Source of the DNA: Bolinopsis microptera
Taxonomy: Eukaryota > Ctenophora > Tentaculata > Lobata > Bolinopsidae
Direction: 5' to 3'
Assembly: GCF_026151205.1 (NCBI RefSeq)
Contig: NC_087076.1
Location: 19,027,919-19,091,918, forward strand
DNA length: 64,000 nt
Each line of letters begins with the position of its first letter. Position 1 is the stretch's first letter. Position numbers and translations under genes: made by a program. The notes beneath the pieces were generated by a model, which saw nothing but the letters and a program-made list of their open reading frames with translations, was not told where the DNA came from and ran no database searches. Positions 12,801-22,848 of the stretch are shown in pieces.

Positions 12801-15800
12801 TGGTGCCTCCTTGAAGGGAGTGCTCGTCCTGGGTGTTGTGGGGGTCGTGGGTGGAGCTGTCGCAACGATTTGCAGTAGCTCGTTCTCCTGTTCCACGGTG
12901 AGTTGTTCCGTAAACAAATCATTCTCCTCAAGAAGCGGGATGGGGAGTCCCGTATCCTCTCCTGTGACGTACCTACAACGTATATCCTGCAGCTCTGGCG
13001 TCTGTTCTATTATCGTGTTATCATGCCCTACTCCACTCGGTCCTGGTTGCTGGTCTTTCAGCTCATCCCTGAGGGCTGAAATGTCCGTGTCTGGGGCAAT
13101 GTACCCTCTTATACCTCGAACAGGGAGTTTACCCCACCTAACCATAAAAAGTCCTATCGGGGACATCCAGTTTTTTGACCGTAACCACTCAAATGCCTCC
13201 TCGTCAATCTCGAGGTACACGTTCCAGCTTCCTGTGTTCATATTGTCCGGTTTCCAAGCTTTCCTGGAAATCTTGACCTGATTTTGGCGAACCTCGCCAA
13301 ATGTCCCTGCAGCGAAATGTTCGTTTATTTTTGGCAGGATACTTTCTGCTGGTCCTGGTAGGAGGGTATGAATTATTCTACCAGGTGGTTTTTCACCTGG
13401 CAGGAAGGCCTCGTACTCTGCCAGCTCGTTTACGGCCTTTTTGTAGAAGGGACCTGCTTTTGGGGTACAACAAATTGCCAGGTGCATGTGTGATAACCTG
13501 GTTCCCTTGTGAGCGATGTCCTCTCCGCTTTTACCTTCCTTCGTAGCCCTAAGTATAGCCTCAGACACCTTAAACTGGACCTCCCACTGATTCATCCTCG
13601 TCATGGGTGTTTTGTCCTTACGAGAGACCTTGATCTCATAGGTCTGGTCTTCTTCCTTCACATACGTAATAGCAGCGTACGTTGCTTTGAACTTCTCCTG
13701 TTTCTCGGCTATTATAGTCGTCCTTGATGAACCTGGCCTGTTGAGGGAGGGGGGTTTGTAGGAGGGCACTCGTTGTGAGATGCCTTCCTTAGTTTTTATG
13801 ACATTTACATGCCCGTCCTTATCTCGTTTCCGTCTAATGTATTCTCGTTCCGATGCTGTTCCTCCTCCTTTATTCCTGTTCACCTTCTGCTGTTTTTTCC
13901 TTTTCTCCTCTGCTCTTTCTTCTTCCTCTTGTTTCTTCTTCTCCTTACGCTGTTTCTCCTTCCCGGCCCGCTGCTCCCCAGCTACCGTCCACTCATCCCA
14001 ATCGTCTGACTCCCGCTCTCTTTTGCGTAAATCCGACATACTGGAAGAGAGAAGGTTTGAAAGGTGTGACCTATTCTATTATAAAGCTGACTATCTTGCC
14101 GAGTTTAACTATCGAGTGATATGATAAATGTTTTCTGAAGTTTTTAGGAGGCCGAGATAAGTAAGAGTTCTGTAGAGAAATAATATCAGTAATATAAGAT
14201 ATATAATATCGTTTTTTCTTCCTTCGCCTGATTTCCTTTGTTCTATGAAGTGTCGGTCCGTGCGCGTCCGCAGCTAGCTCTGGTAATTTGTTGGAACCGA
14301 GGGTGTATTTGTCCTGCTTTTGTCTAGACTTGGTCACCGCGCGTTCCGTGTATTAGGAAGTAGATTTGGTACCAGATGCGTGTGCGGCTGCTTTGTCTCT
14401 TTCCGTACTCTTCAGGATGTCCTTATAATGATATTTCCCAGAGGAAGTGATTATATCCCGATTAGTGGGGTAGATCCTTAAAGCGTCCTATATACGTTAC
14501 AAATGAATAAGTCCTCTATTTATGTAAAACTTATAGCCTGTCTAACAGAGAAGTACCTGTACAATCTCCTTAGCCCTAGGTTATGTACGACCGACCTATT
14601 AAATATGATAATTCCTGGTGTTACACATGAGGTGTAACCCTGTGTTAGGTGTTAATTCCGAAAGTTACCCTTACTAAAATTCCTATGTTAGGTGTTAATT
14701 CCTAGTGTTACACGTGAGGTGTTATCCTAGGTTAGGTGTTAATTCCGGGAGTTAAACGTAATATGAGTTCCTATGTTAGGTGTTAATATCGAGTGTTACA
14801 CGTGAGGTGTAACCCTGTGTTAGGTGTTAATTCCGAAAGTTATACTTAATAAATTTCCTATGTTAGGTGTTAATTCCTAGTGTTACACGTGCGGTGTTAT
14901 CCTAGGTTAGGTGTTAATTACGGGAGTTAAACGTAATATAAATTCCTATGTTAGGTGTTAATTTCGAGTGTTACACGTGAGGTGTAACCCTGTGTTAGGT
15001 GTTAATTCCGAAAGTTACTCTTAATAAATTTCCTATGTTAGGTGTTAATTCCTAGTGTTACACGTGAGGTGTAACCTGTGTTAGGTGTTAATTCCGGGAG
15101 TTGAAAAGTAATATAAATTCCTATGTTAGGTGTTAATTCGAGTGTTACACGTGAGGTGTAACCCTGTGTTAGGTGTTAATTCCGAAAGTTACTCTTAATA
15201 AAATTCCTATGTTAGGTGTTAAATCCTAGTGTTACACGTGAGGTGTAACCCTGTGTTAGGTGTTAATTCCGGGAGTTAAAAATAGTATAAAATCCTATGT
15301 TAGGTGTTAAATCCGATTGTTACACGTGAGGTGTAACCCTGTGTTAGGTGTTAATTCCGGGAGTTAAAAGTAAGAAAATTCCTAAGTTAGGTGTTACTTC
15401 CGAGTGATACACGTAATGTGTAACCCTGTGTTAGGTGTTAATTCCGGAAGTTACACTAAATAAAAATCCTATGTTAGGTGTTAATAAAGAGTGTAACATG
15501 TAAGGTGTAATCCTGGGTTAGGTGTTAAAACTGGGAGTTAAACGAGAAAAAGAATCTGAGAGGATAACTGTGAACTACCTGAAGAGTGTTAAGTTGCCTG
15601 AGGGAGAGACCGATTTGCTGCGATTCTATGTTAGTTTTGGCTATGATTGCCTTCCTATGATATAGAGATGGCTAAACCCTTCCTTTACATAGCTTAAGAT
15701 CTATGTACCCCCCGTTAGAGCCACCCACCCCACACCGCGTGGAGGTTCGGAGAGGATTTTGTGGGCCAAACTGTAGATAATATCACTTCTTCAAAAGAAT

Positions 15801-18800
15801 CAGTCTTTAGAATTGGGGTCTAAATTGGGATCAAGGACAAAAGAAAATCGCGATTAATTAGGCCAAAAATCGCGGCGCCGCGACAACTAGGCAAAATCGT
15901 GGCGAAAATCTCGAAAATCGCAGCAAAAGTTAATGTATTAATTGCACGATTAAAATTATGAATTAGGGGTAGACTGGTTCGTAGGGTAATGACTTGCTAG
16001 TTGGTTTGTGTGTACGACTTAAAGGTTGCGGCATGTAATGTTTCCAGCATTATGGCATCCTTTGTTACATACGTTTTTCACTATCAATATGTTCGTAGAA
16101 ATATCTCCTTTACCCTCATGAGTTTATGTCCATATTGTGTTCGCAAAGGTATGTTACAAAGCTATAATATAGATTAATTGTCTTAACAATTGATCAATGT
16201 TTTCATTGTGCCAAATCTCAATTAACAAATTTGTCGTGGAGAATGGGAAAAATCTCGATTCCACACGTGCCGCGATTTCCTTTTGAGCTTGATTGGGATG
16301 CTTTTCTATTTGATAAATATAGTTTTTACCACGTTTTTTGTCCTCATCAAACTAAATCAAACTATTTAGAATCTAGTATTTTAGACTTATCGCCTTTATT
16401 ATACTCGGTGTTTCAAATTCTATGTGCTCAGGAACTAATGGACAGAACAATATTGGATGTGCTGCGCACTGATCCAGATTTAACTACCGAGAGACTTGTT
16501 GCCAAAGCTTTGGAGGTTCACCGAAATTCTCACTGATTTATTCTTTCTTTTCGTCTACTGAAACAATATTTTGGTTTTCCCGTGGCTTTAACCATTTTGA
16601 TGAAGAAGCATTTTTGTTTTATCTTGACTTGCTCTATGTCAGGTGGCTGCTGGCTTGGATCATATCCACAGTAAAGACATTCTACACTGTGACATCGCTG
16701 CTAGAAATATATCCTTTGATACTTGCTATACAAATCTTTATCTCAGCATGATTTATTTCTAACTTTTATAGCTAATCTTAATATTTCTCCCCTTTACCTA
16801 AATATCTTTTCAATTCTAAGCTGATAGCCTGTTTTCCTTAACTCCGTTGTACATTTTGCTAAACATCCAAGGGGTTGTGAAGATCAGTGATTTTGGTCTG
16901 GCTCGTTACTCGGATAGTCCAGATTGTAACTTGGTAGGCAAGGCCACTGTCTTCCCTATTAGGTGGACTGCCCCGGAAGTATTTACCGAGAACGTCCTCA
17001 CTAAATCAAGCGACGTGTGGTCAGTTTACCCTCATTTAACTTATTCTTTGACTTTGTTAACTTATTTAACGTCGAAGACATCCCCTGTTGGTTGATTTTC
17101 ATCGTTATTTGAAGACAATTTTTTGCGTACATATTCTCGTATTGTACACTGATTCTAAAATAAAACGTAACAAACTATCAGGAGTTACGGAATCCTGTGT
17201 TACGAATTTATCACCAGAGGAAAGACACCGTACGGTACTTTCCAGAACAGACAGATAAAACGAAGTGTGAGTTTATTTCCTTTTTATCGCGGAAATTATG
17301 ATCTGAAAGTGTGCGTTTGTTTAATATAATATTGTTTGGTTTCCTTTCCAATTAGATGTGATTGGGATTTGTGGTATTTATTACTCGTATAGCTACAATT
17401 AATTGCGGGGATATTACTTGCGAATTTTACATGATCTCTTTAAATATATTTCCCAACTAGTATATTTAGTATGAAGATTAGTCTGTTAAGTGAAACCAGA
17501 CATGAATTAGTAATATGTACTGGTATTCTCCCCTCGGTATTCTATAGACAGCAGGTCAATGCGAACACACTCTATCATTAATAACAACTAGTTATCTAGG
17601 GTAGCCCACTTGAACATGTCTGCTGAGCCTGGTCCAATGGAATTTACTAAAATCTCCTAATCTACACCGAATGTTATCTGAAGATACACTTCTCTGAATT
17701 AGATCACTGCCTCATGTTAATGACTTAATTAAAAGTAACTCTACCCACAGCCCGTTTGGCTGTTAATATGAGAAACTCGCACTGGGCACGGTTCGTTTTT
17801 AATTAAAGTTTGTGTTCAATCGTCGAAACATTTTCTCTTCAAGGGTGGTTAGTTATGCATTTTAAAATATTCTAATATCAAAGTAACAAAGTATGTAGGT
17901 GAGTAGGTACAGGTGCAATTGTTACTAATTTAATTTGTTATCAGATTGCCAATGTTAATGGCAACATACAGTCTGTACATTGTATTGTACTGTCAGGTTG
18001 CCAAATTTGCCAATGGTTACTAACAGTCACTATCCCCAGGTTGCCAGTGGTTACTAATAGTTACTATCCCCAGGTTACCAGTGGTTACTAATAGTCACTA
18101 TCCCCAGGTTGCCAGTGGTTACTAATAGTCACTATCCCCAGGTTGCCAGTGGTTACTAATAGTCACTATCCCCAGGTTGCCAGTGGTTACTAATAGTCAC
18201 TATCCCCAGGTTGCCAGTGGTTACTAATAGTTACCTATCCCCAGGTTGCCAGTGGTTACTAATAGTCACTATCCCCAGGTTGCCAGTGGTTACTAATAGT
18301 CACTATCCCCAGGTTACCAGTGGTTACTAATAGTCACTATACTCAGGTTGCCAGTGGTTACTAATAGTCACTATCCCCAGGTTGCCAGTGGTTACTAATA
18401 GTCACTATCCCCAGGTTGCCAGTGGTTACTAATAGTTACTATCCCCAGGTTACCAGTGGTTACTAATAGTTACCATCCCCAGGTTGCCAGTGGTTACTAA
18501 TAGTCACTATCCCCAGGTTGCCAGTGGTTACTAATAGTCACTATCCCCAGGTTGCCAGTGGTTACTAATAGTCACTATCCCCAGGTTGCCAGTGGTTACT
18601 AATAGTCACTATCCCCAGGTTGCCAGTGGTCACTAATAGTCACTATCCCCAGGTTGCCAGTGGTTACTAATCGGCACCATCCCCAGGTTGCCAGTGGTTA
18701 CTAATAGTCACTATCCCCAGGTTGCCAGTGGTCACTAATAGTCACTATCCCCAGGTTGCCAGTGGTTACTAATCGGCACCATCCCCAGGTTGCCAGTGGT

Positions 18801-20724
18801 TACTAATAGTCACTATCCCCAGGTTGCCAGTGGTTACTAATAGTCACTATCCCCAGGTTGCCAGTGGTCACTAATAGTCACTATCCCCAGGTTGCCAGTG
18901 GTTACTAATCGGCACCATCCCCAGGTTGCCAGTGGTTACTAATAGTCACTATCCCCAGGTTGCCAGTGGTTACTAATCGGCACCATCCCCAGGTTGCCAG
19001 TGGTTACTAATAGTCACTATCCCCAGGTTGCCAGTGGTCACTAATAGTCACTATCCCCAGGTTGCCAGTGGTTACTAATAGTCACTATCCCCAGGTTGCC
19101 AGTGGTTACTAATAGTCACTATCCCCAGGTTGCCAGTGGTCACTAATAGTCACTATCCCCAGGTTGCCAGTGGTTACTAATAGTCACTATCCCCAGGTTG
19201 CCAGTGGTTACTAATAGTCACTATCCCCAGGTTGCCAGTGGTCACTAATAGTCACTATCCCCAGGTTGCCAGTGGTTACTAATCGGCACCATCCCCAGGT
19301 TGCCAGTGGTTACTAATAGTCACTATCCCCAGGTTGCCAGTGGTTACTAATAGTCACTATCTATATCCCCAGGTTACCATTGGTTACTAATAGTTACCAT
19401 CCCCAGGTTGCCAGTGGTTACTAATAGTCACTATCCCCAGGTTGCCAGTGGTTACTAATAGTTATTATCCCCAGGTTACCAGTGGTTACTAATAGTTACT
19501 ATACTCAGGTTGCCAGTGGTTACTAATAGTCACTATCCCCAGGTTGCCAGTGGTTACTAATAGTCACTATCCCCAGGTTGCCAGTGGTTACTAATAGTTA
19601 CTATCCCCAGGTTACCAGTGGTTACTAATAGTTACCATCCCCAGGTTGCCAGTGGTTACTAATAGTCACTATCCCCAGGTTGCCAGTGGTTACTAATAGT
19701 CACTATCCCCAGGTTGCCAGTGGTTACTAATAGTCACTATCCCCAGGTTGCCAGTGGTTACTAATAGTCACTATCCCCAGGTTGCCAGTGGTCACTAATA
19801 GTCACTATCCCCAGGTTGCCAGTGGTTACTAATCGGCACCATCCCCAGGTTGCCAGTGGTTACTAATAGTCACTATCCCCAGGTTGCCAGTGGTCACTAA
19901 TAGTCACTATCCCCAGGTTGCCAGTGGTTACTAATCGGCACCATCCCCAGGTTGCCAGTGGTTACTAATAGTCACTATCCCCAGGTTGCCAGTGGTTACT
20001 AATAGTCACTATCCCCAGGTTGCCAGTGGTCACTAATAGTCACTATCCCCAGGTTGCCAGTGGTTACTAATCGGCACCATCCCCAGGTTGCCAGTGGTTA
20101 CTAATAGTCACTATCCCCAGGTTGCCAGTGGTTACTAATCGGCACCATCCCCAGGTTGCCAGTGGTTACTAATAGTCACTATCCCCAGGTTGCCAGTGGT
20201 CACTAATAGTCACTATCCCCAGGTTGCCAGTGGTTACTAATAGTCACTATCCCCAGGTTGCCAGTGGTTACTAATAGTCACTATCCCCAGGTTGCCAGTG
20301 GTCACTAATAGTCACTATCCCCAGGTTGCCAGTGGTTACTAATAGTCACTATCCCCAGGTTGCCAGTGGTTACTAATAGTCACTATCCCCAGGTTGCCAG
20401 TGGTCACTAATAGTCACTATCCCCAGGTTGCCAGTGGTTACTAATCGGCACCATCCCCAGGTTGCCAGTGGTTACTAATAGTCACTATCCCCAGGTTGCC
20501 AGTGGTTACTAATAGTCACTATCTATATCCCCAGGTTGCCAGTGGTTACTAATAGTCACTATCCCCAGGTTGCCAGTGGTTACCGACTGCCCAAGTCAGA
20601 TGAGTGTCCAGATGACTTGTACATGTTAATGTTGAAGTGTTGGAACAGTGAGCCCAGCAAGCGCCCTTCTTTTCAGGTCATCTACCAGGACCTTATCAAC
20701 ATGAAACTGGGATTCGCTAAGTGA
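6889..20724 (+). CDS. PUB domain-tyrosine kinase protein (N-terminal part of a probable larger gene)
   Basis: Exons 6889-7044, 7194-7364, 7467-7633, 8554-8632, 16432-16515, 16643-16708, 16853-17019, 17182-17266 and 20569-20720; all phases agree. Residues about 8-105 form a PUB domain (LLKLIQNVLFNPDKPKFKKI, then GVEDFLRVCGFE); in PNGase, UBXN6 and HOIP this domain binds p97/VCP or linear-ubiquitin partners. Residues about 118-375 form a protein kinase: glycine loop GKGKFASVFQG, VAIK lysine (about K143), alpha-C Glu in RREAEIL, catalytic loop HCDIAARN (234-241), DFG (254-256), RWTAPE and DVWSYG. AARN and RWTAPE mark it as a tyrosine kinase. HRD is HCD, but the Asp, Lys and DFG are kept, so activity is plausible. 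A TGA follows directly if the strong donor at 20721 (GTGAGT) is not used, giving 376 residues; otherwise it continues into 24341. An acceptor-like TTGCAG just before the start suggests a 5' UTR exon. Confidence 0.85.
7757..7957. repeat. Dispersed repeat, copy 1 (mariner-like end?)
   Basis: About 200 bp here, starting near ACAGGGGGCGCCAAAAGTCA, closely match 63819-64000 in the same orientation; both share GGCCTTAATAGCTCAGTCAC and CCACCACTGGTTCGAG. The second copy starts TACAGGGTAGGCCAAAAGTC, which resembles the ends of Tc1/mariner elements. It lies in the intron between kinase exons 3 and 4, and no transposase is visible. Confidence 0.6.
8949..12644 (-). CDS. LINE ORF2: APE endonuclease, reverse transcriptase and RNase H (intact)
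   Basis: A 1231-residue open frame with no internal stop. The N-terminal third is an APE-type endonuclease (ILLIQEPQL, DSNAHHTAWG, SDHEAICYSLD). The middle is a reverse transcriptase (FRIISLTSCFQKLLE, FLDIEQAFDAISF, GSPQGGVLSPLLWN, AFADDLVIL). Near residue 945 an RNase H begins (FTDGSKIEQFSGAGY, SDSQAAI, WVPGHAGIPGNERADELA). A CEHC...H...C cluster follows near the C-terminus. This order belongs to the I/Jockey-type non-LTR group; RNase H favours the I side. It lies antisense in the kinase intron, 63 bp after ORF1. I could not fix the 3' end, which lies between 8633 and 8948, and see no poly(A) tail or target duplication. Confidence 0.93.
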   Translation of the reverse strand: MASTSSFLTCITQVNLGKRITASSALLKEVKQHEILLIQEPQLRKGSISNVPKTHKQFVPFSQDRARVATILPKDLARNSMTLGHFSSADSIFIRSRINSSLSIVLGSLYLDQTQNISSDIIDRVARFTDKEKLPLVLGVDSNAHHTAWGHPNTNNRGQQLLQVLNANNLIICNTGTTPTFVGSRGSSCIDLTICNLAGINLIHNWKVDQGKSLSDHEAICYSLDLGNRTSFASRSPAKCDWQLYETLVSSSFDNTPFWFKPVVTSADLDDRQLFISNTLLRSFELACPLTRGTRRSTVPWWNAELTKAKQTAKALRRKFNRKRNSPDWELYAEANRRYANLIRTAKRQNWKQFTGNITKIPALSRIHKVLGNNGTQGSLNSLRKPDGTLTNSPQETLQVLTDALIPSDGSPALPTQQSAPDVAMILKITAPHRFNRAVKDLNMNKSPGPDGIRNEMIIKAWNKIKDPLRMIFHHSLALSCTPTSWQSTTGCVIPKPGKPDYTNPKAFRIISLTSCFQKLLERLILWYLEQDLKIPAKLTKSQHGFRKGKSTESAIHILTRKIEDAVATGNYALGIFLDIEQAFDAISFQAIKDALLQAGIPETITNWIYYMVSNRMITVTYCGHDTTKKATKGSPQGGVLSPLLWNITLDTFLSSLGIHTSFVQAFADDLVILISGICKTTVQEISQRHLTNINRWCASKGLKLSALKSKAILFTNKRDNMLTNPLMVGNNQVPQVTDTVYLGVTIDSKLSWGKHIQVKCNKAVQHLQACNRAVGKTWGITPTGTRWIYNQIILPSLGYAAFAWQHRIDEAQYLKTKMQAIQRHASIMISRGLKSTPLENLEIMAGIKPIDLKLKELAILSARRLKINGNWNSNYQFSRTGNCKSHAYNLDKAMSTIPAMKCKITDIIETTTVLDRKFKTIIQERSKATQQVGITPATHWAIFTDGSKIEQFSGAGYCVIRNAIEVQRQSFHLGTNATVYQCELFALNTSAHWATINISEPGSITFFSDSQAAILAVTHHTVTSNLVLDTINYLNKLGQTHSVNVRWVPGHAGIPGNERADELAREGSLTIALGPEPFISISEGAIKTAVKEYLHGIHLRRYRNTALSEKGKIPLTILLTKYKYRNLGLAGNHQRWLTWLFTGHSPLAYFQYKANNFTSPRCEHCPEEEETSEHFMCHCIGYMTIRLRIFGNIFLTWEDIVSARISTVIKFIEATNRLLKEDLFEDPINH
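12708..14039 (-). CDS. LINE ORF1: basic nucleic-acid-binding-type protein
   Basis: A 443-residue open frame starting ATG at 14039, just upstream of ORF2 on the same strand, so it fills the ORF1 position of a two-ORF LINE. The first 110 residues are strongly charged with a probable coiled coil (KEKQRKEKKKQEEEERAEEK). The middle part has WNVYLEIDEEAFEWLRSKNW and LFMVRWGKLPVRG, which may be an RRM-like fold. I see no CCHC zinc knuckles. The C-terminus is acidic. ORF1 proteins of this group bind the element's RNA. It is intact, which with ORF2 suggests a young and possibly still competent copy. Confidence 0.8.
   Translation of the reverse strand: MSDLRKRERESDDWDEWTVAGEQRAGKEKQRKEKKKQEEEERAEEKRKKQQKVNRNKGGGTASEREYIRRKRDKDGHVNVIKTKEGISQRVPSYKPPSLNRPGSSRTTIIAEKQEKFKATYAAITYVKEEDQTYEIKVSRKDKTPMTRMNQWEVQFKVSEAILRATKEGKSGEDIAHKGTRLSHMHLAICCTPKAGPFYKKAVNELAEYEAFLPGEKPPGRIIHTLLPGPAESILPKINEHFAAGTFGEVRQNQVKISRKAWKPDNMNTGSWNVYLEIDEEAFEWLRSKNWMSPIGLFMVRWGKLPVRGIRGYIAPDTDISALRDELKDQQPGPSGVGHDNTIIEQTPELQDIRCRYVTGEDTGLPIPLLEENDLFTEQLTVEQENELLQIVATAPPTTPTTPRTSTPFKEAPPARQHKLKKLMNKDGKAQSDVSDASEGESA
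14580..15545. repeat. About 88-bp tandem array at the 5' side of the LINE
   Basis: About 11 tandem copies of an 87-88 bp unit built around GTTAGGTGTTAATTCC and GTTACACGTGAGGTGTAACC. Each unit is two related halves, and alternate units resemble each other, giving a period near 175 bp. The block CCTATGTTAGGTG recurs at 14682, 14770, 14857, 14945 and 15032. It starts about 540 bp upstream of LINE ORF1, where promoter monomers sit in some LINEs such as mouse L1, so it may be the element's 5' UTR. It could also be an unrelated minisatellite. Confidence 0.85.
15546..16431. other. Rest of kinase intron, no gene seen
   Basis: AT-rich intron DNA with a short AAAATCGCGGC-like direct repeat at about 15845-15925. 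Open frames here are not supported, apart from the true exon beginning at 16432. The 5' end of the LINE probably lies in this stretch, but I cannot place it. Confidence 0.4.
16709..16852 (+). other. U12-type AT-AC intron in the kinase catalytic loop
   Basis: The exon ends in AARN at 16708. The intron begins ATATCCTTT (16709-16717), the U12 5' splice-site consensus. A TTCCTTAAC branch motif sits at 16834-16842, and the intron ends AC at 16851-16852, about 11 nt after the branch adenosine. Splicing joins HCDIAARN to ILLNIQGVVKISDFG, exactly the expected kinase sequence, in phase 0. No GT-AG alternative gives this join. Confidence 0.93.
17267..17990 (+). other. Intron sequence before the 34-bp array, nothing recognised
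   Basis: Unique AT-rich intron sequence between the exon ending at 17266 and the minisatellite. No coding, RNA or transposon signal was seen. Confidence 0.4.
17995..20568 (+). repeat. 34-bp minisatellite made of 3' splice-site modules, about 75 copies
   Basis: The unit runs GTTGCCAGTGGTTACTAATA then GTCACTATCCCCAG. The true exon at 20569 begins with the same first 17 bases (GTTGCCAGTGGTTAC then CG), preceded by TATCCCCAG. So each unit carries TACTAAT (a branch-point-like motif), CCCCAG (acceptor) and the first codons of the exon. Variants include GGTCACTAA and TAATCGGCACCATCC. A higher-order duplication is visible: ATACTCAGG at 18339 and 19501, and ATCTATATCCCC at 19359 and 20521, both pairs exactly 1162 bp apart. 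An upstream unit used as the acceptor would encode V-A-S-G-Y and then stop. Confidence 0.95.
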
Positions 20725-20734
20725 GTTGCTAAAC

Positions 20735-20870
20735 CTTAGTAACTACCAATAGTAACCTTAGTAACTACCAATAGTAACCTTAGTGACTACCAATAGTAAC
20801 CTTAGTAACTACCAATAGTAACCTTAGTGACTACCAACCTTAGTAACTACCTTAGTAACTACCAATAGTC
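20735..20870 (+). repeat. 22-bp tandem repeat after the kinase exon
   Basis: Several copies of CTTAGTAACTACCAATAGTAAC directly after the donor of the exon ending at 20720. Its complement, GGTTACTATTGGTAGTTACT, resembles parts of the 34-bp minisatellite upstream, so the two arrays may be related by inversion. Confidence 0.75.
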
Positions 20871-22845
20871 CGAATAGTTTTATGGTACCGGTTACGGGTT
20901 AGCGGTAGGGATTCGGTCCGCCAACCACTTTTATTGGTCTCACTCCTGTATGTTTGGTTTGAAACTAGACACAGTTGACCAGGTTCGGGTTTGAGTGGGT
21001 TTTCGCACTGTTACCTCTAGAACACCCTTCGTGTCCGCACATTGTCCAGCGTGCTGTAATGGGAAGTCATCCCGCTCTCCTGATCAAATCACTGAGCTGT
21101 AATTTACATTTGAGGTTACAATTGAGGTAGAGAGGAAATTGATATTTCAGCTTCACGTTTTAAACTTTACATATACATTACACGCAGCTATTTTAAAACT
21201 CGTTGCCAAGATTTTGATATCACATTTAAATTTGTGTCCCGGCCCACGGGGGGATATGAATTATATACTCCTTTTAAAACGTTAATCACCAGGAAAAGGA
21301 GATGACATCATGGTTATTTTACTGCAATAATACTGTGGAAAATATTACCGCTTTTAAAGTTTCACATATGTCATTCTAGGAATAATCCCTAGCGAAATCA
21401 TCGCTACTAAAATATCATTAGTGCAGTCGAGTCTAGCACTAGTCACTAATCGGTTTAACTTTAAAATAAGTTGTATAAATTGTAATTCATAACATTTTAA
21501 AACTTGACTAAAAGGGTATAACAATATAAGGCCAGACAAGTTAGCCGGTTTAGAAGAGCTATCTAACTGAAGGTTGCAGGTGGCGTATCTCTAAATATAT
21601 ACCCTAACTAACCCAGTGGTTTGTAAGCGAGAGAGAGAGTGTGTAGTTAGTGTACTGCTCCAAGGGGGGAGGCGTCAGGTGTGTGAGGGTAGGAGCCAAT
21701 AATAAACCACATTGTACCTGATAACAATATGTTTTGTAGTACACCATGTGCAATAGGATCTCCTCTAGTGTGTAACTTGTAACGAGGCTTGCTGTGAATA
21801 ATAATGAGGTATTTTCAACACTTACCCATACACACACACACACAGCGCCCAACACAGGTGCAGATTGCACAACTTCAGGTTTTATGGGAATTTTTCCGGC
21901 TAATTAGTAACTATTTATAGGGAGAAATGCAATGATTTCTATTGTATGGGCGTGTTATAATGTATTGGCAACTTATTTTCAGTATCCATGATTACAAAGG
22001 TTTTATATTACATCGTATAATAAGATAATAACGACAGCGGATTAGAGGGAATCCAGGGGATCAGTGTTTGAAAGGTATTAGGCTATGACAGGTTTGTGAA
22101 AAATGACGTGGTATCTCCGGTATTTGCGGAATTTACTCATCTGTACAAGTGCCAACCGAAAATGAATCTTGTTCTACAACGAAGTAACATTGATTTATTC
22201 GATAGCCCCATTTCTACTGATGATATTAGACACTGTGTGAACAATACAAACGCTACAAACCGAGTACATGTACTGAGTGTGATTATGGTGTACAGTAAAA
22301 CTTATACTATATCAGCTTAGGAAAATGCTAAACCTTTAAACTTAAGCGCCATGTTTAGCAAAGCATGATTCTGTTCTCGTAGAAAAATCATGACCGGCTT
22401 GACCGCTTTAGTTCCAGCTTTCTAAACTGAAATTAAATTGCAATTTAAAATGCTCGACTTTATGATCCTAATCACACTTATCATTTAAAGACCCGCTCGA
22501 ATCCACACCTGCACTCTGCAGGTATTTAAAATATGTACACATGATGTAATGGTGAACAGGTCTATACTTAAAGTCGGCGCATGACAAAGTGTGTACTAAG
22601 CTTTAATGTTTAAAATGTTTAGTATTTAGTTTCACTGAAATTAAATACTCAACAGATCTAATAATAGAATCACTGAAACCACCCCAACAAGACTTTGGTG
22701 AATTTAGATGCAGGCAGTCTAATGTTTTAACAGAATATCTAGCTTTTTGTATTTTTTCAGATGCTTAAGGAGGAAAATGTATACTATAATTAAACTGGTA
22801 TCGCAGAATCTTTGTTTAAGCTTTGCGGAACGATGGTGTTCATCT
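20871..22845. other. Intron or intergenic DNA, nothing recognised
   Basis: AT-rich with short CA and GA runs (about 21625-21645 and 21830-21845). Small open frames here have no recognisable features. If the kinase gene stops at 20724, its 3' UTR lies here; ATAATAAACC near 21698 holds an AATAAA. Confidence 0.4.
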
Positions 22846-22848
22846 TTT

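Noticed and set aside
12583-14124. Plus-strand open frames opposite LINE ORF1
   Set aside because: Serine/phenylalanine-rich shadows of the minus-strand coding sequence.
17995-20568. CRISPR-like array of 34-bp repeats
   Set aside because: Units abut without unique spacers, the DNA is eukaryotic, and the unit derives from the neighbouring exon border; it is a minisatellite.
20536-20568. Kinase exon starting inside the array at an upstream ATG
   Set aside because: The frame upstream of 20569 is repeat sequence; the join from 17266 to 20569 restores kinase sequence in phase 0.
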